52,398 bases of DNA. Source: Treponema sp. (GTDB taxonomy: Bacteria > Spirochaetota > Spirochaetia > Treponematales > Treponemataceae). A model generated the notes under the pieces. That model worked only from the letters and a program-made list of their open reading frames with translations, did not search any database and was not told the origin of the DNA. Of this stretch, positions 25,630 through 34,106 are shown one piece after another. The DNA is taken from the NCBI GenBank assembly GCA_014804005.1, contig JAAVAP010000020.1:1-52398 (forward strand), in the 5' to 3' direction. How positions within the stretch are numbered: the first letter of the stretch is position 1; the number at the start of each line of letters is the position of its first letter. The translations under genes and the position numbers were made by a program.

Positions 25630-27315
25630 CTAATAATTTTCGGAAACGACAAACGTGTTTCCGACGGAAATTTTTTCGCGGTCGGAATCATCGTCAAGCG
25701 AAATGTAGTAATTTCCCGAAACGCCCAAAAACGCGCCGGTAGCCACGAGAACGTCGCCGTCGTAAATTTCAACTTTCGTGCCGCCATCTTGTCGCATTCC
25801 ATTTAAATATATGCTTCGCACAAAAACCGACACGCCATAGCTTGCGAAAGGGTCGAGCACAAATCCTGCAATGTTTTCGTCCACGACGGAACTGTTCAAA
25901 ATTCCAACATAAGCATGGATTGCTGCTCGCGCAGAATCCCGTTGAATTTCCGCCGTCCGCAATTGCTCTTCCAAATCCTCGGAAGAAGAGGTGCGTTCCT
26001 GGATTTCGGCGATGGCAGCGTGGGCGACCCTGTTGACCATCGCGTCGGAAAGTTTTTTCTCCGACACAGAAACGTCTTTCATTGTATTTCGGTTTGGAAT
26101 CGAAGTTGAATGCGAGTAAAGCAATTCGAGATTGTCGTAATCCGCCTGCGCCTGACGCAACGCCGCCGCGAAATTTTCGCTGATATTCTCATCCAATGCG
26201 ATTATAGCCTCCGCGTCAAATTTCTGCGGATAAACCTCGGCGAGCGAATTTATCACGGCAAGCGTTTCGGAATCTTTAATGACGGGATCAAGCGCGTCAA
26301 GTTCGCCTTCATAACGTTTGGTGATTTCGTTTGTAACCGCGATTTTTTCCTCGAAATTCTTTTGGCGAGTGGCCTCCAAATTTTGCCGAGCGGTTTCAAG
26401 ACGAGCCTCGTAACTTTCCACAAGGCGTTCGCGCTCGAGCTGATAGACTTGGCGTTCGCTGTCCATCTGCTGTTCCCATTTTTGGGCGCGCGCAACATTT
26501 TCGCTGTCATAAGATTCGAGCTGTTCTTCGTATTGCTTGGCTTCCGCTTCGGCTGCCGCCAAATCCGCATCGAATTCCGAATGAATCGCGGCGAGTTCTT
26601 CATCGTAGCTTGCTTGAATTTCATTCGTCCGATTTGCGACAATCAAACGGGAAAGGCGCGTGTTTTTCAAAAGGTTCAAATCATTGTCGCGTCTCATCGC
26701 CGCCTGTGCAAGACGGGTTTCAAGATGACCGCGCAATTCCGCGCTGCGCTTCGTGGCCTCCTCGAATTTTTCCTGCGTCCGCTGAAGCTGGTTGAACAGA
26801 TTCTGCAAGTCCAAATCTTTGAACGAAGAAAAACTCACGTCGATTTTTTCGTTGCTGGCAGAAAGTCCGCCCACCGTAAAAACAGTCGCGAGGACAATGA
26901 CCAAAAAAGTGAGCGTGAGCATAATCCAAACCGACCACAATTTGTTCTTGCGAGTTTTCGCGTATTCAGTTTCCAAATCGTATACATTTACGCGCTTGGC
27001 TCGACGAAGCGGCTCAAGTTCGTCGGCAAGGAAAAGCATCACTTCGCTTTCGGTGTTTGGAACGAACGCGGGCAAATCTTCGTCGTTTTTCAAAAGCGCG
27101 TTTTGGACTTGGGAATCGCGTTCCGCCTGCTCGTTCAAATCGTTTTCGGCTTGCGCGATTTTTTCATTTTCGCCAGCGGCAGATTCGGCCTTTGAATTTT
27201 CCGAATGCGCCTGTTCGGTTTTTACGAAATCCAAATTTTCGCGGCGCGATTGTTCGGCCTGCATATCCGATTTTTTTTTCGCTTCGTCTTTTTCTACTTC
27301 GATGTCATTGTCCAT
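25630..27315 (-). CDS. membrane-anchored coiled-coil protein coupled to the cyclase gene
   Basis: A 561-residue protein with a 125-residue charged N-terminal part, one transmembrane helix (about 126-150, LWSVWIMLTLTFLVIVLATVFTV), a long Glu/Ala/Arg coiled coil (about 175-360) and a small beta-rich C-terminal domain (VSVFVRSIYLNG, VEIYDGDVLVATGAF, NYYISLDDDSD). The coil and end domain should be periplasmic. No family is recognised. ATG 27315 has GGAG 6 nt upstream and overlaps the cyclase stop by 22 bp, so translation is coupled; an ATG at 27327 is possible but has a poorer ribosome site. Coupling suggests the two proteins act in one signalling or envelope complex. Confidence 0.7.
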   Translation of the reverse strand: MDNDIEVEKDEAKKKSDMQAEQSRRENLDFVKTEQAHSENSKAESAAGENEKIAQAENDLNEQAERDSQVQNALLKNDEDLPAFVPNTESEVMLFLADELEPLRRAKRVNVYDLETEYAKTRKNKLWSVWIMLTLTFLVIVLATVFTVGGLSASNEKIDVSFSSFKDLDLQNLFNQLQRTQEKFEEATKRSAELRGHLETRLAQAAMRRDNDLNLLKNTRLSRLIVANRTNEIQASYDEELAAIHSEFDADLAAAEAEAKQYEEQLESYDSENVARAQKWEQQMDSERQVYQLERERLVESYEARLETARQNLEATRQKNFEEKIAVTNEITKRYEGELDALDPVIKDSETLAVINSLAEVYPQKFDAEAIIALDENISENFAAALRQAQADYDNLELLYSHSTSIPNRNTMKDVSVSEKKLSDAMVNRVAHAAIAEIQERTSSSEDLEEQLRTAEIQRDSARAAIHAYVGILNSSVVDENIAGFVLDPFASYGVSVFVRSIYLNGMRQDGGTKVEIYDGDVLVATGAFLGVSGNYYISLDDDSDREKISVGNTFVVSENY

Positions 27316-28985
27316 ATTCCACTCCATTTTTCCGGCGCATTGCCGCGTGCTCCCATTCTCTCAAGGAAAACTTGAGAAACTTCCAATTCGCATTTTTTGA
27401 AAAGTTTTCTTGCGTCCTTCCAATTGCCTTCGTAATACGCGGCGAGCGCAGTTTCGTAAATTTCGAATTTTTCGATGAGCGACTTTTGATCGGGATTGAA
27501 CAAGTCCAAAGGATAAAATATTTTTTTGCCCTTCGACTTTCCTTTCACTTGAATCGTGTCAATTTCATAGAATTTGTATCGCTCGTTTTTGCCCACTTCC
27601 TTCGCGATGTATTCGGAAACAATCACGGGCAAACGATAAACACGAGTAACGCCTTCAAGTCGCGATGCGGAATTCACGTTGTCGCCAATGACAGTGTTCG
27701 TCATGTGCTCGTCGCTTCCGATGTTTCCATAGAAAACCGTTCCGCCGTCGATTCCAACGCCCACGTCCAAAAGCACGGCTTTGTAGACGCGCTCTTCCGC
27801 CGCAGTAAGCTTTCGCGATTCTTCGATTTTCTTTCGCTGCAACATCATCTTTCGGCGAAGTTCCGCCGTAATGTAAGTGATTTCCCAGCCAGCGTCAATC
27901 GCTTGAAGCGACTTTTTGTAGCCAGTTCCGTAAGTGCCGAAAATCGCCAAAATCGCATCGCCGATAATCGAACCGACAACGCCATTCTGTTCGTGGACAT
28001 TGTGGATTACGCCGTTGTAATGAACGTTGAGCAAGTCGATGATTTCGTTGCCCAAAGTTTCCGTGCGATACGTAAAACTTTTTATGTCGCTGAACAAAAT
28101 CGTGAGCTCGCGCTGTTGTCCTTCCAAATTTATCGTGTGGTCGGAATACGCTTTCGAGACGACATCTTTCGAAACGAATTTTTGGAACGTGGAAAGCAGA
28201 TTGTTTACCGAAACCGAAAGCGAGTTGAACGAAGCGGCCAAATAAGTCACGTCGTCGTTCGGCGCGCCGTCAATGTCAATCAAATCCAATTTGGATTTTT
28301 GCTGCATGTCGTAGAGACTTTGCGTAATTCGCGCGATGCTGGAGAAAACTTTTCTGAACATGTAGATTCCCAACACGATGAAAACCGCCGTCAAAACACA
28401 AATCAAAATCGAGATTATCAATATGATTCGCCAAGTATATTGCGACGTGTCTTGGCGGGATTCCGCGCGAACAAGGAACGCGCTCCAATCGTCGGAATAT
28501 TTGTACACGCCGAAATATTCGCCGCCTGCAAGCGAAAAGCTCACCTGTCCTTCATTTACGCCGCGATCAAAATCGTAATTCAATTTTTCGAGCGCGGTTT
28601 TGTCGTCAAAGCTGAAAAGTCTCGAACCGTCTGCGTTCGCGTAAAACAAAACTCGCCCCGTCCTGTCAAAACAAAGCGCGACGCTGTGCGGACTGGAAAA
28701 TTCCTCGGACGCGGCGGAAGCGATTTTTTCAAGCGATTCTTCGCGATTTTTTTTGTAGGAATAAATTTGATACTGGCTGCTGGCGTTCTTGTACATTCCT
28801 TTGAGCTGCGTCACCATAAGTTGATTCGACAAGTCAAAAATGCGCCGCTGATTTAATTGTATCGAAATCAAATTTGTCATAAAATTCGACATCAAAATCA
28901 ACGAAATGAAAATTATCAAAATTTTCATCGAAACAGGAATTATGGGAACTTTGCCCACGCGCTGAAAAAAACGTTTTTTTGCCAA
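27294..28985 (-). CDS. membrane class III adenylate/guanylate cyclase with HAMP domain
   Basis: The 563-residue protein has a first transmembrane helix (MKILIIFISLILMSNFMTNL, about 20-40), a periplasmic sensory region, a second helix (ILIISILICVLTAVFIVLGIYMF, about 190-213), a HAMP linker, and a C-terminal catalytic domain. Metal-binding aspartates are in LFSDIKSF and SIIGDAILAIFG, and VIGDNVNSASRLEG is the following conserved block. It makes cAMP or cGMP in response to a periplasmic cue; a lysine in SDIKSF fits adenine but is not proof. Translation probably starts at TTG 28985, 6 nt after GGAG; the first ATG (28928) lies inside the membrane helix. It is upstream of and overlaps the coiled-coil membrane protein gene. 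Confidence 0.88.
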   Translation of the reverse strand: MAKKRFFQRVGKVPIIPVSMKILIIFISLILMSNFMTNLISIQLNQRRIFDLSNQLMVTQLKGMYKNASSQYQIYSYKKNREESLEKIASAASEEFSSPHSVALCFDRTGRVLFYANADGSRLFSFDDKTALEKLNYDFDRGVNEGQVSFSLAGGEYFGVYKYSDDWSAFLVRAESRQDTSQYTWRIILIISILICVLTAVFIVLGIYMFRKVFSSIARITQSLYDMQQKSKLDLIDIDGAPNDDVTYLAASFNSLSVSVNNLLSTFQKFVSKDVVSKAYSDHTINLEGQQRELTILFSDIKSFTYRTETLGNEIIDLLNVHYNGVIHNVHEQNGVVGSIIGDAILAIFGTYGTGYKKSLQAIDAGWEITYITAELRRKMMLQRKKIEESRKLTAAEERVYKAVLLDVGVGIDGGTVFYGNIGSDEHMTNTVIGDNVNSASRLEGVTRVYRLPVIVSEYIAKEVGKNERYKFYEIDTIQVKGKSKGKKIFYPLDLFNPDQKSLIEKFEIYETALAAYYEGNWKDARKLFKKCELEVSQVFLERMGARGNAPEKWSGIWTMTSK

Positions 28986-29131
28986 ATTTTTCTCCTGACT
29001 TTGAAGATTTCAAAGATGCAAACATGAAACCAATTGCACTTCGAAAAACTGAAGTTTTTAGAGGTTCAATAAAATGTATTTTCAATTTTAACATTCATTT
29101 TTAAATTTTGCAAGGATTTTTGCAAATGTTG

Positions 29132-29161
29132 TTTACTTTTTTCCGAAAAGTGATTTATAAT
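29132..29161 (+). promoter_or_regulatory. murJ promoter, near-leaderless
   Basis: TTTACT (29132-29137), 18 bp, TATAAT (29156-29161); the ATG at 29174 is 12 nt further on and lacks a Shine-Dalgarno. Confidence 0.55.
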
Positions 29162-29173
29162 AGAAAAACTTCG

Positions 29174-30751
29174 ATGAAAAAAAATTTGATTTCTTCTGGC
29201 ATAAAACTTTCGCTCCTCACGATGATTTCCCGAGTGCTCGGCCTTGTGCGCGAAATGACGAAGGCGCGTTTTTTGGGAACTGGCGCGTTGGCGGACGCTT
29301 TCGGAATCGCGTTTTTGATTCCGAATTTGCTGCGAAGGCTTTTCGCCGAAAACAGCATTTCCGTGGCGTTCATTCCAACTTTCAAAGAATATTTGGAAAG
29401 CGGAAAAAAGCGCGAAGAAACGCGCGAATTCGTTTGCGCGACGTTCACGCTCGTTTCGTTTTTGACGGCGATCGTCGTTTGCGCGGGAATTCTCGCAGCT
29501 CCCGTTTTGGTGCGGATTTTTTTGAAATCGGAAGAAGCGGCTCTCGTCGCCGAAACTTCGCTTTTGACGCGAATAATGTTTCCGTATCTTTTCGTGATTT
29601 CCGTGGCGGCGTGCTTCCAAGGAATTTTGAACGGCGAGAACATTTTTCTTCCAAGCGGCTTCACTCCGATTCTTTTCAATCTTTGCGTGATTTTCGGAAC
29701 GTACATTCTTTCGCCGAAAATGGCGAATCCCGCGCGGGCAATGTCCGTCGGCGTAATCGCTGGCGGATTTCTTCAAGCGGCGTTCCAATTGCCGTTCGTT
29801 TTCAAATGCGGATGGCCAATAAAATTCATTTCGCTCAAAAAAACTTTTTCAAATCCGGGAACAAAAAAAGTCGTCGCGCTGATCGTGCCAACGATAATCG
29901 GAATGGCTTCATATCAACTCAACGATTTGATTTCCACCGCGCTCGCTGGCCGCTGCGGAGAAGGAGTTGTTTCAAGCCTTCAATATTCGCTTCGCCTGCA
30001 AGAATTGATTTTGGGAGTTTTCGCAGTTTCGATTGGAACTGTGATTTTGCCCGACCTTTCTTCGTTCGCAAAGCACGGGCAATGGAGCGAATACAATTCG
30101 ATGCTGACATGGGCGATAAAAATCATCGCGCTCATCACGATTCCAATCACATTTTATTCGCTCATCACGGGACGCGAAATAATCCAGCTCGTTTACAAAA
30201 GCCGCCGCTTCGACGATGCTTCCGTAGCTCTTACTTTGAGCGCATTCACGTTCCACATCGCGGGATTGTTTTTCATCGCGTTGAACAGAATCGTCTCGCC
30301 GGCATTTTACGCGCAAGGCAACACGAAGCTTCCGACACTCGCAGGAATAATTTCAATGGCGGCGGACATAGTTCTTTCATTCACGCTTTCTTTCAAATGG
30401 CGCGGGGCGGGAATCGCGTTTGCATTGAGCGCGGCGAGCGGCGCGAACACGGTTTTGCTTTTCGCATTCCTGAAAAAAATGCGCACAATCGACGTGGGCG
30501 GCGTGGTAAAATCAAGCGTGGTCTACACAGCGAAAATGATTTTGGTTTCGATCGCAGCGAGCGCGCCCGCTTTCTTCGCGCATAAATTTTTCGTGCAAAA
30601 ATTTTCCGCACTCGGAAGATTTTTCGGAAACGGAATTCCGCTCGCACTCACATTGCTGGTTTTTGCCGCAACAGGAATTCTGATTTTGGCTGCGACGCGA
30701 GATGAAACAGTCGTGAGATTTTTCAAAAAGAAGAAAATAAAGAACAGTTGA
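29174..30751 (+). CDS. murJ: lipid II flippase MurJ
   Basis: The 525-residue polytopic protein starts with the conserved MurJ N-terminus (MKKNLISSGIKLSLLTMISRVLGLVREMTKA form, then LGTGALADAFGIAFLIPNLLRRLFAENSISVAFIPTF), which includes the Arg and Asp residues important in the central cavity. Fourteen hydrophobic helices are visible. MurJ flips the lipid-linked peptidoglycan precursor across the inner membrane. ATG 29174 is preferred; the earlier in-frame TTG at 29108 would lie upstream of the -10 box. The gene is divergent from the cyclase operon and followed at 110 bp by the aminopeptidase gene. Confidence 0.93.
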   Translation: MKKNLISSGIKLSLLTMISRVLGLVREMTKARFLGTGALADAFGIAFLIPNLLRRLFAENSISVAFIPTFKEYLESGKKREETREFVCATFTLVSFLTAIVVCAGILAAPVLVRIFLKSEEAALVAETSLLTRIMFPYLFVISVAACFQGILNGENIFLPSGFTPILFNLCVIFGTYILSPKMANPARAMSVGVIAGGFLQAAFQLPFVFKCGWPIKFISLKKTFSNPGTKKVVALIVPTIIGMASYQLNDLISTALAGRCGEGVVSSLQYSLRLQELILGVFAVSIGTVILPDLSSFAKHGQWSEYNSMLTWAIKIIALITIPITFYSLITGREIIQLVYKSRRFDDASVALTLSAFTFHIAGLFFIALNRIVSPAFYAQGNTKLPTLAGIISMAADIVLSFTLSFKWRGAGIAFALSAASGANTVLLFAFLKKMRTIDVGGVVKSSVVYTAKMILVSIAASAPAFFAHKFFVQKFSALGRFFGNGIPLALTLLVFAATGILILAATRDETVVRFFKKKKIKNS

Positions 30752-30859
30752 AATTGACGACAGAATGTTGTCGCCAATTTGAATGCCAAGTTTTGCGTCA
30801 CGCCGCTCAACATCATCGACCTTGCAAAATGCGCATAATAAAAACATAGGGGAAATTTT

Positions 30860-32002
30860 ATGAAGAAAAAAACAAAGGACGAAATGCTTGCGATTTATTC
30901 GGCGCGGCGAAAAAGGCTAGTCGAAGAAATGAAGGCGCAGAAAATCGATGCCGTGATTTTCGAGGACGACGAATCAAACCGCGACGTGAACTTGCGATAT
31001 TTTTGCGGACACGCGAGCGACGCGACTTTGATAATCGGCGCGGAAGGAAATTCCGTCCTGATTCCGTGGGACGAAAATTTGGCAAGGCAAAATGCCTGCG
31101 TGGAAAAAATAATTCCTTCCACGCGCTACGAGCGAAACATGCTGCGCGCGATAAAAGCCGTTTTGGGCACGATGAAAATCAATTCGCAGAGAATCGAAAT
31201 TTCGCCCGAAACTTCCTACCCGAAATTTTTGGAATACGTTGACGCGCTCGGCAGCTACGACATTCTTTGCCGCAAAAACGGAATCCACAGTTTCGCAAAA
31301 GAGATGCGCCTCGTAAAGGACGAATACGAAATCGAATGCATAAAGGAAGCGGCGCGAATCGGCGACTTAATCATCGACGAAATCGAAAGGCAAGTGCGAA
31401 GCGGAAAAATCAAAACCGAAACTGACGTGGCACTTTTAATCGAGCGCGAATGCAGGGCGCACGGATGCGAGCGCACGGGATTCGACACGCTCGCCGCAGG
31501 ACCTTCGCGCAGCTTCGCGATCCACGCTTTCCCGAACTACACGGCTTCGGAATGGCCGGGCAAAGGACTTTCGATTTTGGATTTCGGCGTGGTCTACGAA
31601 GGCTACACGAGCGACACCACTTTGACGATTGCCAAAGGAAAGCTTAAGGCCGCGCAATCTGAATTGATTTCGCTCGTAAAAAACGCCGCGCAGGAATGCC
31701 TTGAATTCTACAAAAAAGACGTTCCCGTAAAAATGGCCGCCGCCAAAGCCGACGAGATTTTTTCCAAGGCACACCGCGCGATGCCGCACGGCTTGGGGCA
31801 CGGAATCGGACTTGAGATTCACGAAGGGCCTTTCGTCCGCCAGCGCACCGACTCCGAAACGGTCTTCCGCCCGTGCATGGTCGTAACGCTCGAGCCTGGC
31901 TTGTACGATGCGGAACTCGGCGGCGTTCGGCTGGAAAACGACGTGCTCGTCACCGAAAGCGGCAACGAAGTGATCACGCATTCGCGCATAATAGAGGTGT
32001 AG
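30860..32002 (+). CDS. M24 family Xaa-Pro aminopeptidase
   Basis: The 380-residue protein has a creatinase-like N-terminal domain (about 1-140) and a pita-bread catalytic domain with all five metal ligands visible: two aspartates in [18 protein letters not shown], a histidine in [15 protein letters not shown], and glutamates in TLEPGLY and [10 protein letters not shown]. It removes the N-terminal residue before proline, or splits Xaa-Pro dipeptides; the two activities cannot be separated by eye. AGGGGA lies 6 nt before the ATG. Together with pepF it suggests an active peptide-catabolic metabolism. Confidence 0.88.
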   Translation: MKKKTKDEMLAIYSARRKRLVEEMKAQKIDAVIFEDDESNRDVNLRYFCGHASDATLIIGAEGNSVLIPWDENLARQNACVEKIIPSTRYERNMLRAIKAVLGTMKINSQRIEISPETSYPKFLEYVDALGSYDILCRKNGIHSFAKEMRLVKDEYEIECIKEAARIGDLIIDEIERQVRSGKIKTETDVALLIERECRAHGCERTGFDTLAAGPSRSFAIHAFPNYTASEWPGKGLSILDFGVVYEGYTSDTTLTIAKGKLKAAQSELISLVKNAAQECLEFYKKDVPVKMAAAKADEIFSKAHRAMPHGLGHGIGLEIHEGPFVRQRTDSETVFRPCMVVTLEPGLYDAELGGVRLENDVLVTESGNEVITHSRIIEV

Positions 32003-32070
32003 TTTGTGGGGAAGTCTCCCTACATACTGCGGGAGCATAGTGCCGCGCACTCTGGGACACCGCTTGCGCG

Positions 32071-32289
32071 CTACTGTGCACCCGCTGCCTTGAGCAGTGC
32101 TACCATATCTGTCGCATTGTGTTTTTCCGCTTCATTCTCTATCGCATACGTGAGCGCGGTGTTGCCGTCATTGTCCGTAGCGTCCAAATCCACGCCGGCA
32201 TACAATCGCCACTCCGAAGAGACTGAATGGGAATAGACAAAACAATTTGTTTCACTATGAGAAACATTTAGTTTCGCTGTGGGAAACAC
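32071..32289 (-). pseudogene. truncated ankyrin-repeat gene remnant
   Basis: Only the last ankyrin repeat survives: AGVDLDATDNDGNTALTYAIENEAEKHNATDMVALLKAAGAQ to a natural stop, roughly 32071-32214. Upstream the frame runs without interruption into the 22-bp repeat array, where the first available start is a GTG with no ribosome site, and the translated array (KLNVSHSETNCF) is not ankyrin-like. The end resembles that of the intact ankyrin lipoprotein at 34107-34514 (GADVDAADNYGETALLYALKN and a C-terminal AQ). I read it as the 3' end of a gene whose 5' part was lost. Confidence 0.6.
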
Positions 32290-32421
32290 TTTGTTTCGCT
32301 GTGAGAAACTTTTAGTTTCTCTGTGGGAAACTTTTAGTTTCTCTGTGAGAAACTTTTTGTTTTGCTGTGAGAAACACTTTGTTTCCCTGTGAGAAACACT
32401 TTGTTTCGCCTTGAAAACTTT
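32246..32421. repeat. eight tandem 22-bp palindromic units
   Basis: Units start at 32246, 32268, 32290, 32312, 32334, 32356, 32378 and 32400, with no spacer. A typical unit contains GTTTCTC-tgt-GAGAAAC, and adjacent units join through GAAACT-ttt-AGTTTC, so the array is a series of overlapping dyads. Copies differ at one to five positions. Confidence 0.8.
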
Positions 32422-32466
32422 GACGAAACTTTTTTCCCTATTTTCATTCCTTTCATGTGCTTCCCT

Positions 32467-33027
32467 TTACAAATTGTGCGCGGCATTGTAGCCCGCACAA
32501 ATCCTGTTCGTGTGCTTAAAGGCGACGCCCATAAGAATGAAATGGGAAACGAGAAAGCCCACAAGACAGACCTCCAGTGATATGAACATAAAAAAAATCC
32601 ACTGCGCGCCCGTAAAAGAGGGATAAAAAATCGCCAAGAACGCAGAACTTTCGCTCGTAAACCAAAAGTGGAAAAAAAACACCGCGCAGAAAAAGAGAAT
32701 GAAGAGCGCTTTGGAAATCTTCAGGACAAGCATGGTTCTGCCGAGTTTCTTGAATTTCATTCCATAGCGCGGGGCGTTTTTCGCGAGCCGCTTTCCGAAT
32801 TTGTACCACCAAATGAAACTGTAAACGCCCAAAGTTACGTAGTTCAGCAAAAAGAGAAATCCCAGCCCTGTCGTTTTGTCGCCGTCTCCCTCGCACGCAA
32901 CGTTGACATCTTTTATCATTCTGTAGAAAACGCAGAGGCGGTAAACTTCGAACGCCATCCCGCAAAGATAGGCGAGACCAAACCAAAGCGAGAATATAAT
33001 ATCGGGAATGCCGGGAATGATTTGCAT
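32467..33027 (-). CDS. DUF4234-type membrane protein
   Basis: The 186-residue protein has about four to five hydrophobic helices and the DUF4234-like block LLNYVTLGVYSFIWWYKFGKRLAKNAPRYG, where a short helix with aromatic residues precedes a basic turn. The first helix FSLWFGLAYLCGMAFEVYRL is followed by a cytoplasmic loop (KDVNVACEGDGDK). Function of the family is unknown. GGAG lies 8 nt before the ATG and the gene starts 16 bp after the zinc-ribbon gene, so they are cotranscribed. The 22-bp array begins 45 bp beyond its stop. Confidence 0.65.
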   Translation of the reverse strand: MQIIPGIPDIIFSLWFGLAYLCGMAFEVYRLCVFYRMIKDVNVACEGDGDKTTGLGFLFLLNYVTLGVYSFIWWYKFGKRLAKNAPRYGMKFKKLGRTMLVLKISKALFILFFCAVFFFHFWFTSESSAFLAIFYPSFTGAQWIFFMFISLEVCLVGFLVSHFILMGVAFKHTNRICAGYNAAHNL

Positions 33028-33043
33028 TGCTTTCGCTCCTATC

Positions 33044-33253
33044 TCAAAATGACAATTTCAAAATGACATAAACAAATGAACTGATTACCATCACTACCGG
33101 CACCATGCCAAATATGACATAAAAAAGAATGCTTCGGTTCGTTTTGAGCCGCGCCGCCGCGCGAGAAGTTGAATCGCCGCCCAGATCCGCGCCGCATTGA
33201 GGACACTGTGCCGCGCCGCTCTCAATCTCCGTTCCGCATGAATTGCATTTCAT
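33044..33253 (-). CDS. small zinc-ribbon membrane protein
   Basis: This 69-residue protein opens with a four-cysteine zinc ribbon (MKCNSCGTEIESGAAQCPQCGADLG) and ends in one transmembrane helix (ILFYVIFGMVPVVMVISSFVYVILKL). The start is fixed by GGAG 6 nt before ATG 33253; a longer in-frame ORF reaching 33385 would cross the terminator and is rejected. Zinc-ribbon plus single-helix proteins are common beside DUF805 and DUF4234 proteins in gut bacteria, but no function is known. Confidence 0.7.
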   Translation of the reverse strand: MKCNSCGTEIESGAAQCPQCGADLGGDSTSRAAARLKTNRSILFYVIFGMVPVVMVISSFVYVILKLSF

Positions 33254-33264
33254 TATTTTCTCCC

Positions 33265-33295
33265 ATGAAAAAGACTGCGCTCTCGCGCAGTCTTT
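33265..33295 (-). terminator. Rho-independent terminator between DUF805 and zinc-ribbon genes
   Basis: Read leftward, an 11-bp perfect stem (arms 33285-33295 and 33270-33280, AAAGACTGCGC) with a 4-nt loop is followed by a T-run. It should reduce expression of the two downstream genes relative to DUF805. Confidence 0.75.
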
Positions 33296-33302
33296 CGTAC
33301 CG

Positions 33303-33686
33303 CTAGGCTTTGGCGGGTTCGCCCCACTTGTTCGCGCCCTCGCTCGGCTGGAGCGTGAACACCAAAAACACAATTCCTCCGCCAAACGGGACTAAATTTA
33401 TCAGAAGCCACCAACCTGATTTCCCCACGTCATGCAGCCGCCGGATTGACAGCGCAAGGTTCGGAATGGCTATGGCGAGAGCCAATAGCATCATAATGCC
33501 CCAAAACAGGTATAAAAGCTTGCTGTACACCGACAAACTCATCAACACCGTCAGCACCATAAAAGTGATGAACAGTGCCAGCGACCACCACCAATACTCG
33601 CTCCGCGTGGAGCGTCCTTTGAAATTGGCGTAGTTGCTGAAAAACAGCTTGACCGCACCGCCAAAATCCACATACTCTGGACTCAT
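33303..33686 (-). CDS. DUF805 membrane protein
   Basis: The 127-residue protein matches the DUF805 pattern: KLFFSNYANFKGRSTRSEYWWWSLALFI at the N-terminus and NLALSIRRLHDVGKSGWWLLINLVPFGGGIVFLVF near the end, with four hydrophobic helices. The family is widespread and of unknown function. ATG 33686 follows a strong GGAGG 7 nt upstream; an earlier in-frame ATG at 33734 lacks one. It is the first gene behind the promoter at 34044-34072, at the end of a leader of about 350 nt. Confidence 0.8.
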   Translation of the reverse strand: MSPEYVDFGGAVKLFFSNYANFKGRSTRSEYWWWSLALFITFMVLTVLMSLSVYSKLLYLFWGIMMLLALAIAIPNLALSIRRLHDVGKSGWWLLINLVPFGGGIVFLVFTLQPSEGANKWGEPAKA

Positions 33687-33873
33687 AATAATCCTCCAAA
33701 AATTTGATTTGATTTCATTTAGCGCAACGCCCATAATGGGAATCCGCGCTCCCTAGCAAAGTTCGATTATGCTTTTGCACAACCGACTCCAAATTGTTAC
33801 CGCACGGCGAAAAATCTCGCCGCGAACATCATCTCATTGCGCCACCTCCTCTTCCGTGCAATTGAATGGGCAT

Positions 33874-33919
33874 AAAAAAGGCGCGATGCTAGCCGAGCGC
33901 GGCAAGCCTTTTCGCGCCT
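33874..33919 (-). terminator. terminator hairpin in the DUF805 leader
   Basis: Arms 33912-33919 and 33879-33886 (AGGCGCGA and complement) enclose an inner GCCG/CGGC stem (33892-33903); leftward a six-T run follows (complement of 33874-33879). It ends a predicted transcript of about 165 nt from the promoter at 34044-34072. Confidence 0.65.
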
Positions 33920-34043
33920 GTGAAGTGAAAATTGATATGAGAGAAAATTACGAGGTTGTCTTCCCCCCCCCCATATACATATATGCGAATGTTTTTTGAA
34001 TCTTTTTAATCTTTTTAATCTCTTTGAACATCTCTCAATATAA

Positions 34044-34072
34044 TTTATACAAGATTTCGCCCCCCTTGTCAA
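34044..34072 (-). promoter_or_regulatory. perfect-spacing consensus promoter of the DUF805 leader
   Basis: Reading leftward: TTGACA (complement of 34067-34072), a 17-bp spacer and TATAAA (complement of 34044-34049). Confidence 0.8.
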
Positions 34073-34106
34073 GCAAGCCGCTTCGACAGCGGCGAGCGAG
34101 TGCCGC

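Larger units (their letters stand above)
33687..34106 (-). other. long structured leader region upstream of DUF805
   Basis: No ordinary gene is seen. From right to left: consensus promoter (34044-34072), three 9-bp direct repeats of AATCTTTTT type (about 34002-34030), a run of ten G on the transcribed strand (33963-33972), a terminator hairpin (33874-33919), and a perfect AGGAGG in front of a two-codon ORF ATG-AGA-TGA (33837-33829), whose stop overlaps an ATG-ATG that opens an 11-codon ORF (33832-33797). Confidence 0.6.

Noticed and set aside
32246..32421. CRISPR array
   Set aside because: The 22-bp units are contiguous with no spacers and no cas genes are in the window.
33254..33385. N-terminal extension of the zinc-ribbon protein
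   Set aside because: The extension crosses the terminator at 33265-33295 and overlaps the DUF805 end; ATG 33253 has a good ribosome site.
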